NCBI GenBank assembly: GCA_963773625.1
Contig: CAVZCJ010000022.1
Span: forward strand, 1 to 64,000
Direction of reading: 5' to 3'
Length of the DNA: 64,000 nt
From: DATARH01 sp963773625
GTDB lineage: Bacteria; Pseudomonadota; Alphaproteobacteria; ATCC43930; CGMCC-115725
Shown in pieces: positions 46,020-55,369 of this stretch. Positions within the stretch are counted from its first letter, which is position 1. Each line of letters opens with the position of its first letter. Under the pieces are notes generated by a model. That model made no database searches. It was not told where the DNA came from and worked only from the letters and a program-made list of their open reading frames with translations. The translations under genes and the position numbers were made by a program.

Positions 46020-46561
46020 AGACGAACCGCTTCCGGCAACCCGCGTAGAGCGTGATACCCGCGATCCTCAAAACGTAGATCGGAGCCGGCCACGAGATCG
46101 CGCACCGTACTCGACACCAAAGCTTCGCCTGGCGCCGCGGCCGCGGCGATGCGCGCCGCGATGTGCACCGCTATGCCGCTTATGTCATGACCCTTTCGAT
46201 CGATCTCGCCGGCGTGAAGCCCGCTGCGAATGGCTATTCCCAGCGGCCCCACACCGCGAGCGATCGAAGCGGCGCAACGCGTCGCACGCGCCGGTGCATC
46301 GAAGGTGGCAAGAAAACCGTCGCCCAGGTTCTTCACTTCATGCCCGCGGAACTGGGCGATTTGCTCTCTGACAACCTGATCGTGCCGGTCAAGCAGCGCG
46401 CGCCACCGCCGGTCGCCGAGTTCCGACGCTTGCCTTGTCAACTCCACGATGTCGGTGAACAGCACCGTGGCCAAGATGCGATTATCCTCAACCACGCCGG
46501 GCAGGTCGCTCGAGTTGTCTTGAAATCTGACCACGGAGCGCATCATCGCTGGCATTCTCAT
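45995..46561 (-). CDS. stand-alone class III adenylate/guanylate cyclase domain
   Basis: 188 residues consisting of only the catalytic domain: TVLFTDIVELT (metal-binding Asp), NLGDGFLATFD (second metal Asp), IRSGLHAGEID, and GIAVHIAARIAA with the catalytic Arg. The residue before it is His where many cyclases have Asn, seen in several bacterial relatives. No sensor or membrane part is attached. ATG at 46561 after GGAGGAGCAGGCG. Likely makes cAMP; how it is controlled is not shown. Confidence 0.88.
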   Translation of the reverse strand: MRMPAMMRSVVRFQDNSSDLPGVVEDNRILATVLFTDIVELTRQASELGDRRWRALLDRHDQVVREQIAQFRGHEVKNLGDGFLATFDAPARATRCAASIARGVGPLGIAIRSGLHAGEIDRKGHDISGIAVHIAARIAAAAAPGEALVSSTVRDLVAGSDLRFEDRGYHALRGLPEAVRLYVAVGAA

Positions 46562-46956
46562 CGCCTGCTCCTCCAGGGGGCCGCAACACCCGATGCGGCT
46601 GGGAGGAAAGTGCCAACAATGGTCGGCGAAGAATTTATCGGCAGCTTCTTTTACCCTTACGGAGCGCTTGGCTTTCTCGCCTGAACGCGTCCGCACACGG
46701 TCAATATCGCCGCGCAATCTTCTCGTCAGGTCAATGCGTTGATAAGGAACGACGCGGCGCCGGCGGCGAAAGCTCCAGTCGATTGAAGGCAGCAAGAATG
46801 AAACCTCAGCCGGAGCTCTTCGGCTCCGCGGACAATTTGTGATGTCTCTCGGTTCCGCGCTTTCGCTGCGAGACAGGGTAAATAATTAACTCCGGGTGCA
46901 CTTTCGTCACCTAGTCTGCGCCTAGGCAGATGGCGAACGGGCTCTACGGCGCAACG
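46562..46956. other. divergent intergenic region, no gene seen
   Basis: This 395-base gap separates the divergent cyclase and ABC exporter genes and should contain promoters for both. Frames that enter it on the minus strand are extensions of the cyclase ORF without similarity. I see no hairpin with T-run and no promoter pair I can defend. Confidence 0.55.
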
Positions 46957-47046
46957 ATGACTTAAAATTCATCCATACCGGCCCTCGAAATTCGCGGGCT
47001 CAGCAAGAAATTCGACCGCCCCGCCGTCGACGAGCTCGATCTCACG

Positions 47047-47727
47047 GTGCGCGCCGGCGAATTCTTTACGCTGCTCGGCCCCAACGGCGCCGGCAAAACA
47101 ACGACATTGCGAATGGTGACGGGGCTGCTGAAGCCGGATCGCGGGTCGATCAAGATTTTCGGCATCGATGTGTCGGCCGATCCTATTGCCGCCAAGCAGA
47201 TCATGGCTTGGTTATCCGACGAGCCGATGATCTATGACCGGCTGACGCCACTCGAATATCTCTATTTCGTCGCGGGCCTGTGGGGCGTCGACGCCAAGAC
47301 CGCCGAGCCGAGGGCAAGCGATCTGATCGCTTGGCTCGGGCTGGCACCCTATGCCCAAGAACGCTGCGAAGGACTCTCCAAGGGCATGCGCCAAAAAGTT
47401 GCTCTGGCCGGTGCCCTGGTGCACGAGCCGCGGTTGATCATCTTGGACGAGCCATTTACCGGCCTCGATGCCGCCTCGGCGCGCCTCGTCAAGAATGTAC
47501 TTCGCGAGCGAGTCGCCGGGGGATGCTCGGTGATCATGACGACCCACATTCTCGAGGTCGCCGAGCGAATGGCCGATCGCATCGGCGTGATGTCCGCAGG
47601 CCGGCTCGTGGCGGAAGGCACTCTCTCAGAACTACAGCACCAAGCGGGCGCCGGCGGCGCTAGCCTCGAGGACACTTTTCTTGCGCTTGTCTCGCCCGGC
47701 ACGGCGCCGGGCAGCATTGCCGCATGA
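47047..47727 (+). CDS. ABC transporter ATP-binding protein, N-terminus uncertain
   Basis: Walker A LGPNGAGKTTT, signature GLSKGMRQKV, Walker B LIILDEPFTGLD and the H-loop MTTHIL are all present; an ABC-2-type exporter ATPase. The family-like sequence in fact continues upstream of the GTG at 47047 to about 46978 (ALEIRGLSKKFDRPAVDELD), but no ATG/GTG/TTG lies there. An in-frame ATG at 46957 is separated by a TAA at 46963-46965, codon 3. So either the stop is an error or a mutation, or an unusual start is used. Coupled to the next gene by ATGA. Confidence 0.85.
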   Translation: MRAGEFFTLLGPNGAGKTTTLRMVTGLLKPDRGSIKIFGIDVSADPIAAKQIMAWLSDEPMIYDRLTPLEYLYFVAGLWGVDAKTAEPRASDLIAWLGLAPYAQERCEGLSKGMRQKVALAGALVHEPRLIILDEPFTGLDAASARLVKNVLRERVAGGCSVIMTTHILEVAERMADRIGVMSAGRLVAEGTLSELQHQAGAGGASLEDTFLALVSPGTAPGSIAA

Positions 47728-49250
47728 CCGGAGCCGGTACGCTTGCCTGGTTCGCACATCACGAGACGCGGCTCGTGTGGCGAGATTGGGCGTGGTTGCT
47801 GTCGGGCGGCCGCCGCCGGCGCGGCTACACCGTGGCTTTGGGATTGCTGGTGTTTTTCGGGTTCATGCATGTAGTCGTGTATCTCACGCTGCTTCGTACG
47901 CCCATTGCCTTCCCTCCCGATAAACCCCTGCTCGTCGCTCTCGGGGGGACGCTTCTCTTGTATTGGTCGCTGATGCTGTCGCAGGCGATGGAAGCGGTGA
48001 CGCGCGCCTTCTACGCGCGCGGGGACCTGGAGTTGATCCTGTCCTCATCGGCCTCCGCGGAGCGGCTGTTCGCGGTGCGCACCGTTGCGATGTCTCTGAG
48101 CGTCGCTGGCATGTCGCTGGCGTTGGCGGCGCCGGCAATCAATGTTCTCGCTTGGCTGCACGGTGCGCGGTGGCTCGCCGCGTACGGTGTAGTGTCCGGA
48201 ATGGCGATGGCCGCAGTGGCGATCGCGCTGATGCTGACGATCGCCTTATTCCGCTCGATTGGTCCCAAGCGAACGCGGCTCGTGGCACAGATCGTCGCCG
48301 CGGTGATGGGCGCGAGCTTTGTGATCGGTGTGCAGATCGTCGCGATCCTGACTATCGGCACGATGTCTCGTATCGTGCTCTTCCAATCCGAAAAGATCCT
48401 CAGTCTTGCTCCGAATCCCGGGAGCCTATGGTGGCTGCCGGTCGACGCGGTGATGGGTAATCCGTCGGCGCTGACGGTCGTCCTTGGTTGCGGCGCGATC
48501 CTGCTCGCCGGCGCCGTACGCTTCTGTGCGCCGCGCTTCGGAGAGTTGGCTGTGGCTGCTGGCAATGTCGCTGCCGGCCGGCACGCGGTCAGCCAGCGAG
48601 GACCAGGATTTCGGCCGAAATCAGCCGGGCAAGCCCTGCGAGGCAAGGAATGGGTGCTGCTGTTGCGTGACCCCTGGCTGATGTCGCAAAGCCTGATGCA
48701 GTTGCTCTACCTGCTGCCGCCGTTTTTTCTGTTGTCGCGCAGCTTCTACGGCCAGGCCCACAGCGCCGGGTTGGTGGTCCCGGTCGCGATCATGGCCGCC
48801 GGCCAATTGGCAGGGGGCCTCGCATGGCTCGCCATTTCGGGTGAGGACGCTCCGGATCTGATCGCTTCCGCGCCGGTTTCCGCCTATCGCGTGTGGCTGG
48901 CCAAGGCCCAGGCGGTAGCCGCCGGCATTGGCGTCGTGTTCGGCCCGCTGCTTGGCCTTCTCGCGATCGTCGATCCGGTTGATGCCGGCACCGCCGCGAT
49001 CGGCATCGTCATCGCCAGCGCGTCTGCGACGGCAATCCAGTTCTGGTTCCGCGCTCAGGTCAAGCGCAGCCTGTTTCGCCGACGCCACGTATCGTCGCGT
49101 GTCGCTACCTTCGCCGAAGCATTGTGCTCGATAACCTGGGCTAGCGCCGGCGCTCTGGCCACGAGCGATTTCCGCTTCGCGGTCGTCCCCGGCGTGATGG
49201 CGATCGCCTTTCTAATCGGGGCATGGATGCTAAGCCCTAAGCGAGCGTGA
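47724..49250 (+). CDS. ABC-2-type exporter membrane protein
   Basis: 508 residues, about ten to twelve membrane helices (for example TVALGLLVFFGFMHVVVYL and AALMLTIALFRSIG-like regions). Starts within the ATPase stop codon (ATGA), so the pair makes one exporter. It has no recognisable substrate-specific domain. The cargo is unknown. A terminator-like hairpin follows at 49307-49334. Confidence 0.85.
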   Translation: MTGAGTLAWFAHHETRLVWRDWAWLLSGGRRRRGYTVALGLLVFFGFMHVVVYLTLLRTPIAFPPDKPLLVALGGTLLLYWSLMLSQAMEAVTRAFYARGDLELILSSSASAERLFAVRTVAMSLSVAGMSLALAAPAINVLAWLHGARWLAAYGVVSGMAMAAVAIALMLTIALFRSIGPKRTRLVAQIVAAVMGASFVIGVQIVAILTIGTMSRIVLFQSEKILSLAPNPGSLWWLPVDAVMGNPSALTVVLGCGAILLAGAVRFCAPRFGELAVAAGNVAAGRHAVSQRGPGFRPKSAGQALRGKEWVLLLRDPWLMSQSLMQLLYLLPPFFLLSRSFYGQAHSAGLVVPVAIMAAGQLAGGLAWLAISGEDAPDLIASAPVSAYRVWLAKAQAVAAGIGVVFGPLLGLLAIVDPVDAGTAAIGIVIASASATAIQFWFRAQVKRSLFRRRHVSSRVATFAEALCSITWASAGALATSDFRFAVVPGVMAIAFLIGAWMLSPKRA

Positions 49251-49306
49251 TAGGGCGGGCACCACCGATCCAACCGCTCGATGAAGTGAGGCGAAGACCG
49301 ACCGGT

Positions 49307-49334
49307 GACGGCTCGCCGCCGTCAATTGTTTTTT
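49307..49334 (+). terminator. intrinsic terminator of the exporter operon
   Basis: A GACGGC stem (49307-49312), TCGCC loop, GCCGTC stem (49318-49323), then AATTG and six T (49329-49334). It lies 57 bases after the exporter stop, in the right orientation. The stem is only six base pairs but GC-rich. Confidence 0.6.
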
Positions 49335-49382
49335 GGCGGCTCGCCCGATTTTGGCGCCATGAGGGCTGTCGCGAACTGAACT

Positions 49383-49604
49383 TCAGCGTTTCTGCTCCTT
49401 AGCATACGCGATCATGGCGACAACGATTTCCCGGTTGAGGATGTCGATATCCTGATCGTTGGCGGGAACGGAGAACTGGTAGTTGCACCCGCTCCGATAG
49501 GCGTTCAAATAGGCCCGATGCAGCCATGTCCAGGCCGTATCGACTTCTGGCTCGCCATCGGAGGCAAGAGTTGCGAGCGAGGTCAATTCTTCGGAATTGT
49601 TCAT
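49383..49604 (-). CDS. hypothetical protein, 73 residues
   Basis: A small acidic-to-neutral protein (TAWTWLHRAYLNAYRSGCNY, PANDQDIDILNREIVVAMIA). No family recognised and no membrane segment. Start at MNNSEELTS (49604), with only a weak ribosome site; the frame upstream has no similarity. Convergent with the exporter gene. Confidence 0.5.
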   Translation of the reverse strand: MNNSEELTSLATLASDGEPEVDTAWTWLHRAYLNAYRSGCNYQFSVPANDQDIDILNREIVVAMIAYAKEQKR

Positions 49605-49800
49605 CGGTATTTTTCGTCTGCTTTCCTCTGCCGAGGAAATTTTCCTAAGGTCACGTTTATGAAGGCTTAATTGGACTTCCCCGGACAAAATCGGCCGGTT
49701 GGCCAAGCCCTTTATCGGTCGTCGAGCACGCATGGCGACAACCTATATTTAGTGGTATAGTTTGCGCCTTGCCGCATGATCTGGTCTGGAGAGATAAGTC

Positions 49801-49995
49801 GTGCCGGAAGGTCAGCTCGCGATGGCACCGCTTCCAGCAACTAAGGCGGCATTGAACTTGATGTATTCCAGTCTTCTTCCCGATCCTGTTTTGGTGCGGC
49901 GATGCCCTTTGAGGTACTCGGCGGCCCAGATCGATAACACGGTGCCAGCATCGCGTGTCGGCGACCTAGTGGCGCGACCGGTTGCCGCCAAATAA
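49801..49995 (+). CDS. possible small ORF, 64 residues
   Basis: A GTG start with GGAGAG seven bases ahead supports it, and it precedes the TPR gene by 15 bases on the same strand. The product (PEGQLAMAPLPATKAALNLM...) has no recognisable fold, and the opposite strand is open too, so chance is quite possible. It sits in the 49605-50010 gap, which otherwise holds no gene I can support. Confidence 0.3.
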   Translation: MPEGQLAMAPLPATKAALNLMYSSLLPDPVLVRRCPLRYSAAQIDNTVPASRVGDLVARPVAAK

Positions 49996-50010
49996 GCGGG
50001 CGCTCGGATC

Positions 50011-51249
50011 GTGGACAACGTCGCGCTCGCCCGCTTCCCAACCACCCAGGCCGACGAAACCCTGTCCGCTAGCGATAGTGGCCGGCAAATCACCACGGCG
50101 CGGCTCAACGACGCTGTCGTTTCGATGCGCGCTTTGCAGCGGCGCTATGGCCGAGAGCAGAGACCGCTCGATTGGGCGATGCTGCAAAACAACGTGGGCA
50201 ATGCGCTAAGGCGCCTCGGCGAGCGAGAGGGCGACGGCAGCCGGATCGAGGAAGCCGTCGCCGCATACCGAGGAGCACTCGAAGTCTATACCCGCGCGCG
50301 CTCGCCGCTCGAATGGGCGATGACCCAGAACAATCTCGGCGCGGCGCTGCGCACCCTCGGCGAGCGCGAGGTCAGTACGGCGCGGCTCCAAGAGGCGATC
50401 TTCGCCTACCGCGAGGCGCTCACCGAATACCGACAAGAACGGGTGCCGCTCGATTGGGCGATGACGCAGCACAATCTTGGCGCAGCGCTGCGCAGCCTTG
50501 GCGAGCGTGAGACCGGCACGGCGCGGCTCGAGGAGGCGGTCGCCGCCTATCGGCAGGCGCTACGGGTACGTACGCGTGAGCGCGCTCCGCTCGATTGGGC
50601 GATGACACAGGCAAATCTCGGCAACGCATTGGCTTCGCTCGGCGAGCGCGCAAGCGGTACCCAGCACCTGCAAGAGGCGATCGCCGCCTACCGCGAAGCG
50701 CTGCGCGAATACCGACGCGACCGCAGCCCGCTGGATTGGGCGCGCACGATGTGCAATCTGGGCAACGCGCTGTCGAGCCTCGGTGAGCGGGAGAACGCGC
50801 CCAACTGGCTGCGCGAGGCGATCACGGCCTATCGCGAGGTGCTAAAGGAATTCCCTCGCCAGCAGCGCCCGATCGACTGGGCGATGGCGCAGAGTAATCT
50901 CGGCAATGCCCTCGCCTGGCTCGCCGAGCGCGACCCCGGGGTCGGCAGAATGGAAGAGGCCATCCGCAGCTACGAGGAAGCGCTTGGGGAGTGCACGCAC
51001 GAACGCGCCCCGATGCAATGGGCGATGATCAACAACAATTTGGCCGGCGCCTTGCTGCGGCTTGGCGAGCACGAAAATGGCACGGCGCGGTTCGAAGCCG
51101 CCGTGGCCACCTACAACGATGCGCTTTCCGTGTTTGTCGCAGCGAGCGCGATTTACTACGTCGAGGCGTGCTGGGAGAACCGCGACCGCGCGATCGCACT
51201 CATCGCCGAGCGGAGCCAACCGCGCAAGGCTGGGCCGGCCGCCGCCTAG
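50011..51249 (+). CDS. tetratricopeptide-repeat protein with 47-residue units
   Basis: 412 residues, seven tandem units of 47 residues, each starting P-[LI]-[DEQ]-W-A-x-x-x-x-N-L-G and ending with a helix such as LEEAVAAYREALxxR. This is an expanded TPR with a fixed loop, seen often in soil alphaproteobacteria. It probably binds protein partners. The stop codon shares its CTAG with the stop of the convergent sensor gene. The GTG at 50011 has no strong ribosome site, so the start may be a little downstream. Confidence 0.85.
   Translation: MDNVALARFPTTQADETLSASDSGRQITTARLNDAVVSMRALQRRYGREQRPLDWAMLQNNVGNALRRLGEREGDGSRIEEAVAAYRGALEVYTRARSPLEWAMTQNNLGAALRTLGEREVSTARLQEAIFAYREALTEYRQERVPLDWAMTQHNLGAALRSLGERETGTARLEEAVAAYRQALRVRTRERAPLDWAMTQANLGNALASLGERASGTQHLQEAIAAYREALREYRRDRSPLDWARTMCNLGNALSSLGERENAPNWLREAITAYREVLKEFPRQQRPIDWAMAQSNLGNALAWLAERDPGVGRMEEAIRSYEEALGECTHERAPMQWAMINNNLAGALLRLGEHENGTARFEAAVATYNDALSVFVAASAIYYVEACWENRDRAIALIAERSQPRKAGPAAA
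50164..51150 (+). repeat. seven 141-bp tandem coding repeats
   Basis: The phrase CCGCTCGATTGGGCGATG or a close variant starts each unit at 50164, 50305, 50446, 50587, 50728, 50869 and 51010, an exact 141-bp period. The repeats diverge mostly at codon positions that keep the TPR consensus. Confidence 0.92.
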
Positions 51250-54050
51250 TTGGCTGTTCTTTGCCGCTCGACCAAGGCCGCGTCGAGCCGGCGGAGCTCG
51301 GTATCCAAGCGCTGCAGGTAATCGGCGCCCTGCTCGCGTAGCACCGCTGGTGACAAGCCACGCATCGATTGGATCAGCTCGCGCAGCCGGCCGACGCCGA
51401 GACTGGCGGTGCGGTTGTGTAGTGCCTGAAGCCCGGCGTCAAAACCCTGAGCATCGCCGGCGCGCGCGGCTTGACCGAGCTTGGCGGTAATGCGCTGGCG
51501 CTCGGCGAGGAAATTGTCGGTGACGCCGCCAAAGAACGTGCTCGCTTGCCGCAGCGGTTTGATGCCCACGGACCGCTCGGGCAGAGCGGGGTCGGCGGCA
51601 AATCGAGGGTGGGACGACAGACTGGCGACCACGGACGGGGCTACCGGTTCCCGCGCCTTACCCGCCACCGCCGCCTCGATCGCAGCGAGAAGCGGCCTCG
51701 CCCGCACTGGCTTACGGAGCACCGCATCAAGCCCAATTTCGCGGGCGCGATGCTCGGCTTCCTCGGCGGGATCGGTCGTCAGCACGATGATGATGACGCC
51801 GGGCCGCACCCGCCGGCACATCCGCGCGGCATCGTAGTCCGCGCCGCGCGTCCCGGCCAGATCGAGCAGAAGCACGTCGATCTCGTGCGCCTCAAGCATC
51901 CTGCGCGCTTCGTCGGCGGTAGCAGCGAAACGAACCGCGTGGCCCGATCCGCTCAGCAGCGACCCGATGATACGGCGATTGGAGACATTGCCGGTGGCGA
52001 CCAGGACCTGCCAGGGCTGGTTCTCCGGCGCTCCGCGCGGTGCCGGTGGTGGGATCGACGGTTCCGGGGGCAGGGCGACGTCGATGGACCCGTCAGCAGA
52101 TGGTTCGTCGACGAAGGGACGGCGCGGGGAGCGAGCCGGCACCGGCACCGGGAGGCCGGCCGACAACTCCTCGGGCGGTTCGATCATCAGCGAGTGAAGC
52201 GCACTGCGCAGCACGTCCGGGGTCAATGGCGCGGGCAGGATGACATCGAGTTCGCCATCGGCGAGGCCGATGATGCTGTCAATGCGTGCCTCGTCGGCGA
52301 TAAATAGAATAAGCGGGGGCGACGGCGCACATAACGCGACGGCGCGGTGCGCCCAACTCAAGCTTCGCAGCACGTCACCGCGGCCATCGACAATCACCAC
52401 GGGGCGCCGTTCACCAGGCTCGAAGGCATCGAGATAGTCAAGCGCCGCGTCCTCGGCCCCGATCCACCGGGAATCGCCACGCCAGGCTTCAAGTGGCTCG
52501 ATCAGCTCATCGGCGAGCTGCGCGTCATGGCTGGCGATCAGCACCGGCAGTCCGGCAAGATCGAGCGGGCGCGCCAAAAACGCTTGGTCTATCGCAAAGG
52601 GCAATTCGGCCGCCAGCGACACACCGCGGCGCGGATCGGGATCGACGCTGAGGCATCCGCCCATCAATTCGACGATATGCTCGACCACGGCGAGGCCGAG
52701 AGGGGGCCGGGCGTCCTCGACGGCGAACGGGTGATCGGCGGTGTCGGGTTGATCGTCGCCAGCCGCGACGCTGACCGCGACCCGCAAGGTCACCGCTTGG
52801 GGACCAAAAGCCGCCGCGCCAAGATCGATGCGAACCTTGGCCTTGCCGGCGTGGCGCAGCCCGTTTGCCCCGAGGCCGATCAAGACTTGGCGGAGCTGAT
52901 GCGGCCAGCCATAGAGCTGGTAGGGGAGCTGCGGATCGATGCGCAGGTCGAGCAGGGCGCCGCATTCCGAGGCGGCGGCCCGCAGCGCCGCTACCGCGCC
53001 ATTCGCCAGCCGATAAAGATCGAAAGTACGGGTTTCCGGGCAAAACGCCCCGGCGCCAAGCTTGACACTATTGAGGGCATCGTCGAGCTCCAAGAGCATA
53101 ATTCGAGCATCGAGGCGGACCCGGGCGAGAGCATCCCACTGCGCGGGATCGGCGGTGTCCCGGCGGATGCCTGTTCCGGCGCGCGCGATAGCACGCAACG
53201 GCCCGCGCAAATCCTCGTCGAGGGTCAATAGAAAGCGATCCTTTGCCGCGTTCGCAAGTTCGGCCTGAAGCCTTGCATCACCGAGCTGCCGCAGCCGAGC
53301 GCCGACATAAGCGGGAAGCAGGAACACCGCCGCCAGCACCCCTGCCGCCGCAAGCAACTGGCCGCGCCAAAACGGCGTGGCCGCCACTACCGCCACGAAA
53401 GAGAGCGCGATGGCGGCGAGAGCGGCGGTGAGATTGCGCGGCCCGTGCTGGTCGGCGTAGCCGATCGCGACATAGAGGTAGGCGGGCGCCAGAGCCGCCG
53501 TGCGAGCGCCACCAACCGCGAGCAAGAGCGACAGCAGCATTACGTCCGAAGCCAACGCGACGTGGCGCACCAATGCTCCGCGCGCGGGATCGAATAGCAG
53601 GTAGAGCAGGAACAGCCACGCCGCCCCAAGGCTGAGCGATGCGACCAGAACGCAAGGAACGACCGCCGGGTCGGTTGGCGAAGCGGCCAATGAGCCAAAT
53701 ACCCAGCCGAAGACCAGCGCCCCGAGAAACACCCGGCCGATGGACTGTCGGTACGCAGCGTCCGACGCGGCGCGCAGCCGCGACAGCACGATCTCGAACC
53801 CCTGGAGAGTGGCGGCAGCGGCGACAATGGCTGGCGCGAAGACAAGCGAGGCTACCAGCAAGATGCCGGAACGAGGCGCCGCGAGCAGCACCAAACCGTC
53901 CGGCAGCACGGCAAGCGCGAGCGGCGGATATGCGCCCGCCGCGAGAAGACCGAGTGCGACGAGCGAGGGCAATGGCGGTAGCCAAGGATGCGCACGCACT
54001 TGGCTAGCGCGCGACCGATCTCCGCTGCGAAGCGCCAGGCTACGAGACAC
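51246..54050 (-). CDS. RpfC-like hybrid sensor protein with degenerate kinase
   Basis: 934 residues. About seven to nine membrane helices (residues 30-250) match the RpfC sensor region (RHVALASDVMLLSLLLAVGG). A coiled linker (DARLQAELANAAK) leads to the HisKA place, but the H-box reads DEDLRGPL (278-285): the phospho-accepting His is missing. The HATPase-like part keeps an N-box Asn (GLGANGLRHA) but a weak G-box (ARPPLGLAVVEHIVELMGG). Receiver 1 is degenerate; receiver 2 keeps its Asp (VLLLDLAG) and Lys (LRKPV) but lacks the acidic pair. A histidine near the C-terminus (ALHNRTASLG) fits an Hpt domain. Likely a pseudokinase or phosphotransfer hub. GTG start at 54050 has no good ribosome site. 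Confidence 0.83.
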   Translation of the reverse strand: MSRSLALRSGDRSRASQVRAHPWLPPLPSLVALGLLAAGAYPPLALAVLPDGLVLLAAPRSGILLVASLVFAPAIVAAAATLQGFEIVLSRLRAASDAAYRQSIGRVFLGALVFGWVFGSLAASPTDPAVVPCVLVASLSLGAAWLFLLYLLFDPARGALVRHVALASDVMLLSLLLAVGGARTAALAPAYLYVAIGYADQHGPRNLTAALAAIALSFVAVVAATPFWRGQLLAAAGVLAAVFLLPAYVGARLRQLGDARLQAELANAAKDRFLLTLDEDLRGPLRAIARAGTGIRRDTADPAQWDALARVRLDARIMLLELDDALNSVKLGAGAFCPETRTFDLYRLANGAVAALRAAASECGALLDLRIDPQLPYQLYGWPHQLRQVLIGLGANGLRHAGKAKVRIDLGAAAFGPQAVTLRVAVSVAAGDDQPDTADHPFAVEDARPPLGLAVVEHIVELMGGCLSVDPDPRRGVSLAAELPFAIDQAFLARPLDLAGLPVLIASHDAQLADELIEPLEAWRGDSRWIGAEDAALDYLDAFEPGERRPVVIVDGRGDVLRSLSWAHRAVALCAPSPPLILFIADEARIDSIIGLADGELDVILPAPLTPDVLRSALHSLMIEPPEELSAGLPVPVPARSPRRPFVDEPSADGSIDVALPPEPSIPPPAPRGAPENQPWQVLVATGNVSNRRIIGSLLSGSGHAVRFAATADEARRMLEAHEIDVLLLDLAGTRGADYDAARMCRRVRPGVIIIVLTTDPAEEAEHRAREIGLDAVLRKPVRARPLLAAIEAAVAGKAREPVAPSVVASLSSHPRFAADPALPERSVGIKPLRQASTFFGGVTDNFLAERQRITAKLGQAARAGDAQGFDAGLQALHNRTASLGVGRLRELIQSMRGLSPAVLREQGADYLQRLDTELRRLDAALVERQRTAN

Positions 54051-54219
54051 AACAGGAGTTTATCCGACGACCCCGATAATTCCGGAATTTCGGCAAATCG
54101 CCGTGTTCACGTTGGGAAACGAGGTCAAAAGACCAAAGCAAAGTCCCGCTTTATTGCCGTTTTGCTGCGATCTGCACCTGTGAAAATTTCGTCCGGACGC
54201 GCGAGAATGCGCGAATTGC

Positions 54220-55281
54220 CTAAGGCAGGAGCAGCATCCCCACCCGCAGCACCGAGTTGACACTCGGATCGCTGATCGGAATCTGCTCCTCGGGATTATA
54301 CATCTTCAACATCAACGGACCGATTCCGTCGCCAACCACGACCGCCGCGTCGGCGGTGCCGTCCTTGCGCGTCAAGAACACGATGTCGCCCATCGCCGCC
54401 GGAATCTCGGGGTCGACATAAGCCAGCGCTCCAGGCCGCAGCAATACACCGAGCCGCTGTGAGAAATTGCGTACCAAAAACCCCGTCTCGCTCGGCCTCA
54501 GAAGATCATGAAGCGCCACTTGTTCGACCACCGCCTCGCGATCGATCGCGAAGCGATTGATCGAGTTCCGCTCGGCCTTCATCTGTCCGCGAACCGGCAG
54601 CGAAGTTAGGCCAGCGGAGGGCGTCGAGGAGTAGCGAAGGCTTCGCCGCAGCGCATAGCGCTCGAGCGCCCCGAGCCGACCCCACTTAGCATCCTCGGTC
54701 AAGAGCGAGCGGGGCACCCGCGGCAACAGTTGCTCGACCGGCACGCCTTCCTTCAACTGCCGCAAATTGTCGGCGGTACGCCGCTCGATGAGCGCGATCA
54801 GCTCGGCGGCCTTGATCCCGTAGAACTTGGCGACCTTCTCGATTTCCTCCGCCTGGATCATTCGGCTCGCCATCTCCATGCGGTGGTAGACTGAAAGGGT
54901 CATGCCAATGGCGCTTGCCACTTGCTGCATGGTCTTGCCGTGCTTCTTGCGCAGCTGCGCAAGCACATAGCCAGCCGCGGCGGCTCCGCTGGCGATGCTG
55001 CTGCCGACGACCTCTTGCTGAGCTTCTTGCCAGCGCCGCACCCCTTCAACGGGGTCGCGGCCGGTGACGACCGGGATTTGTTCCGGCGGGCACCCAAGGA
55101 TCGCCGCCAAGTTGGCGAGCTGCAAATTGGTCAAGCGGCGCTCGCCGCTTTCCATCTTGGACACCGCCGATTCGCCGACCGGCGGTTCCATCATGCGCCC
55201 GATCTGCGCCTGGGTCATGCCGCGCTGCAATCGCAAATCTCTGATATTATTGGGAAAAACAATCTCAGCTCGGGCGCGCAT
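54220..55281 (-). CDS. XRE-type double-HTH regulator with S24-like C-terminal domain
   Basis: 353 residues. Two HTH domains: residues about 10-65 (MTQAQIGRMMEPPVGESAVS) and 105-160 (KTMQQVASAIGMTLSVYHRM). The C-terminal beta domain (VLLRPGALAYVDPEIPAAMG, VVVGDGIGPLMLKMYN) resembles the S24/LexA-type region of phage repressors. The ATG at 55281 follows AGGAG; the TTG at 55284 is less likely. The promoter region carries phased TTACA repeats at 55334-55369, a likely autoregulatory operator. It may control the flagellar genes or a stress response; not shown. Confidence 0.88.
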   Translation of the reverse strand: MRARAEIVFPNNIRDLRLQRGMTQAQIGRMMEPPVGESAVSKMESGERRLTNLQLANLAAILGCPPEQIPVVTGRDPVEGVRRWQEAQQEVVGSSIASGAAAAGYVLAQLRKKHGKTMQQVASAIGMTLSVYHRMEMASRMIQAEEIEKVAKFYGIKAAELIALIERRTADNLRQLKEGVPVEQLLPRVPRSLLTEDAKWGRLGALERYALRRSLRYSSTPSAGLTSLPVRGQMKAERNSINRFAIDREAVVEQVALHDLLRPSETGFLVRNFSQRLGVLLRPGALAYVDPEIPAAMGDIVFLTRKDGTADAAVVVGDGIGPLMLKMYNPEEQIPISDPSVNSVLRVGMLLLP

Positions 55282-55333
55282 CAATCACTCCTGGCATTTG
55301 ATTGAAATAATCCCGTTTATCGTCAATCTCGGG

Positions 55334-55369
55334 TTACAGACTGTTACATTCACTTACAGATCGGTTACC
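55334..55369. promoter_or_regulatory. phased TTACA/TTACC direct repeats, likely operator
   Basis: TTACA occurs at 55334, 55344 and 55354 and TTACC at 55365: four direct repeats 10, 10 and 11 bases apart, one helical turn each. They lie 50-90 bases upstream of the XRE-S24 start, in an AT-rich stretch. Such phasing is typical of cooperative repressor binding. Confidence 0.55.

Noticed and set aside
50164..51150. CRISPR-like array
   Set aside because: The regular repeats are 141 bp, coding and contiguous, without spacers.
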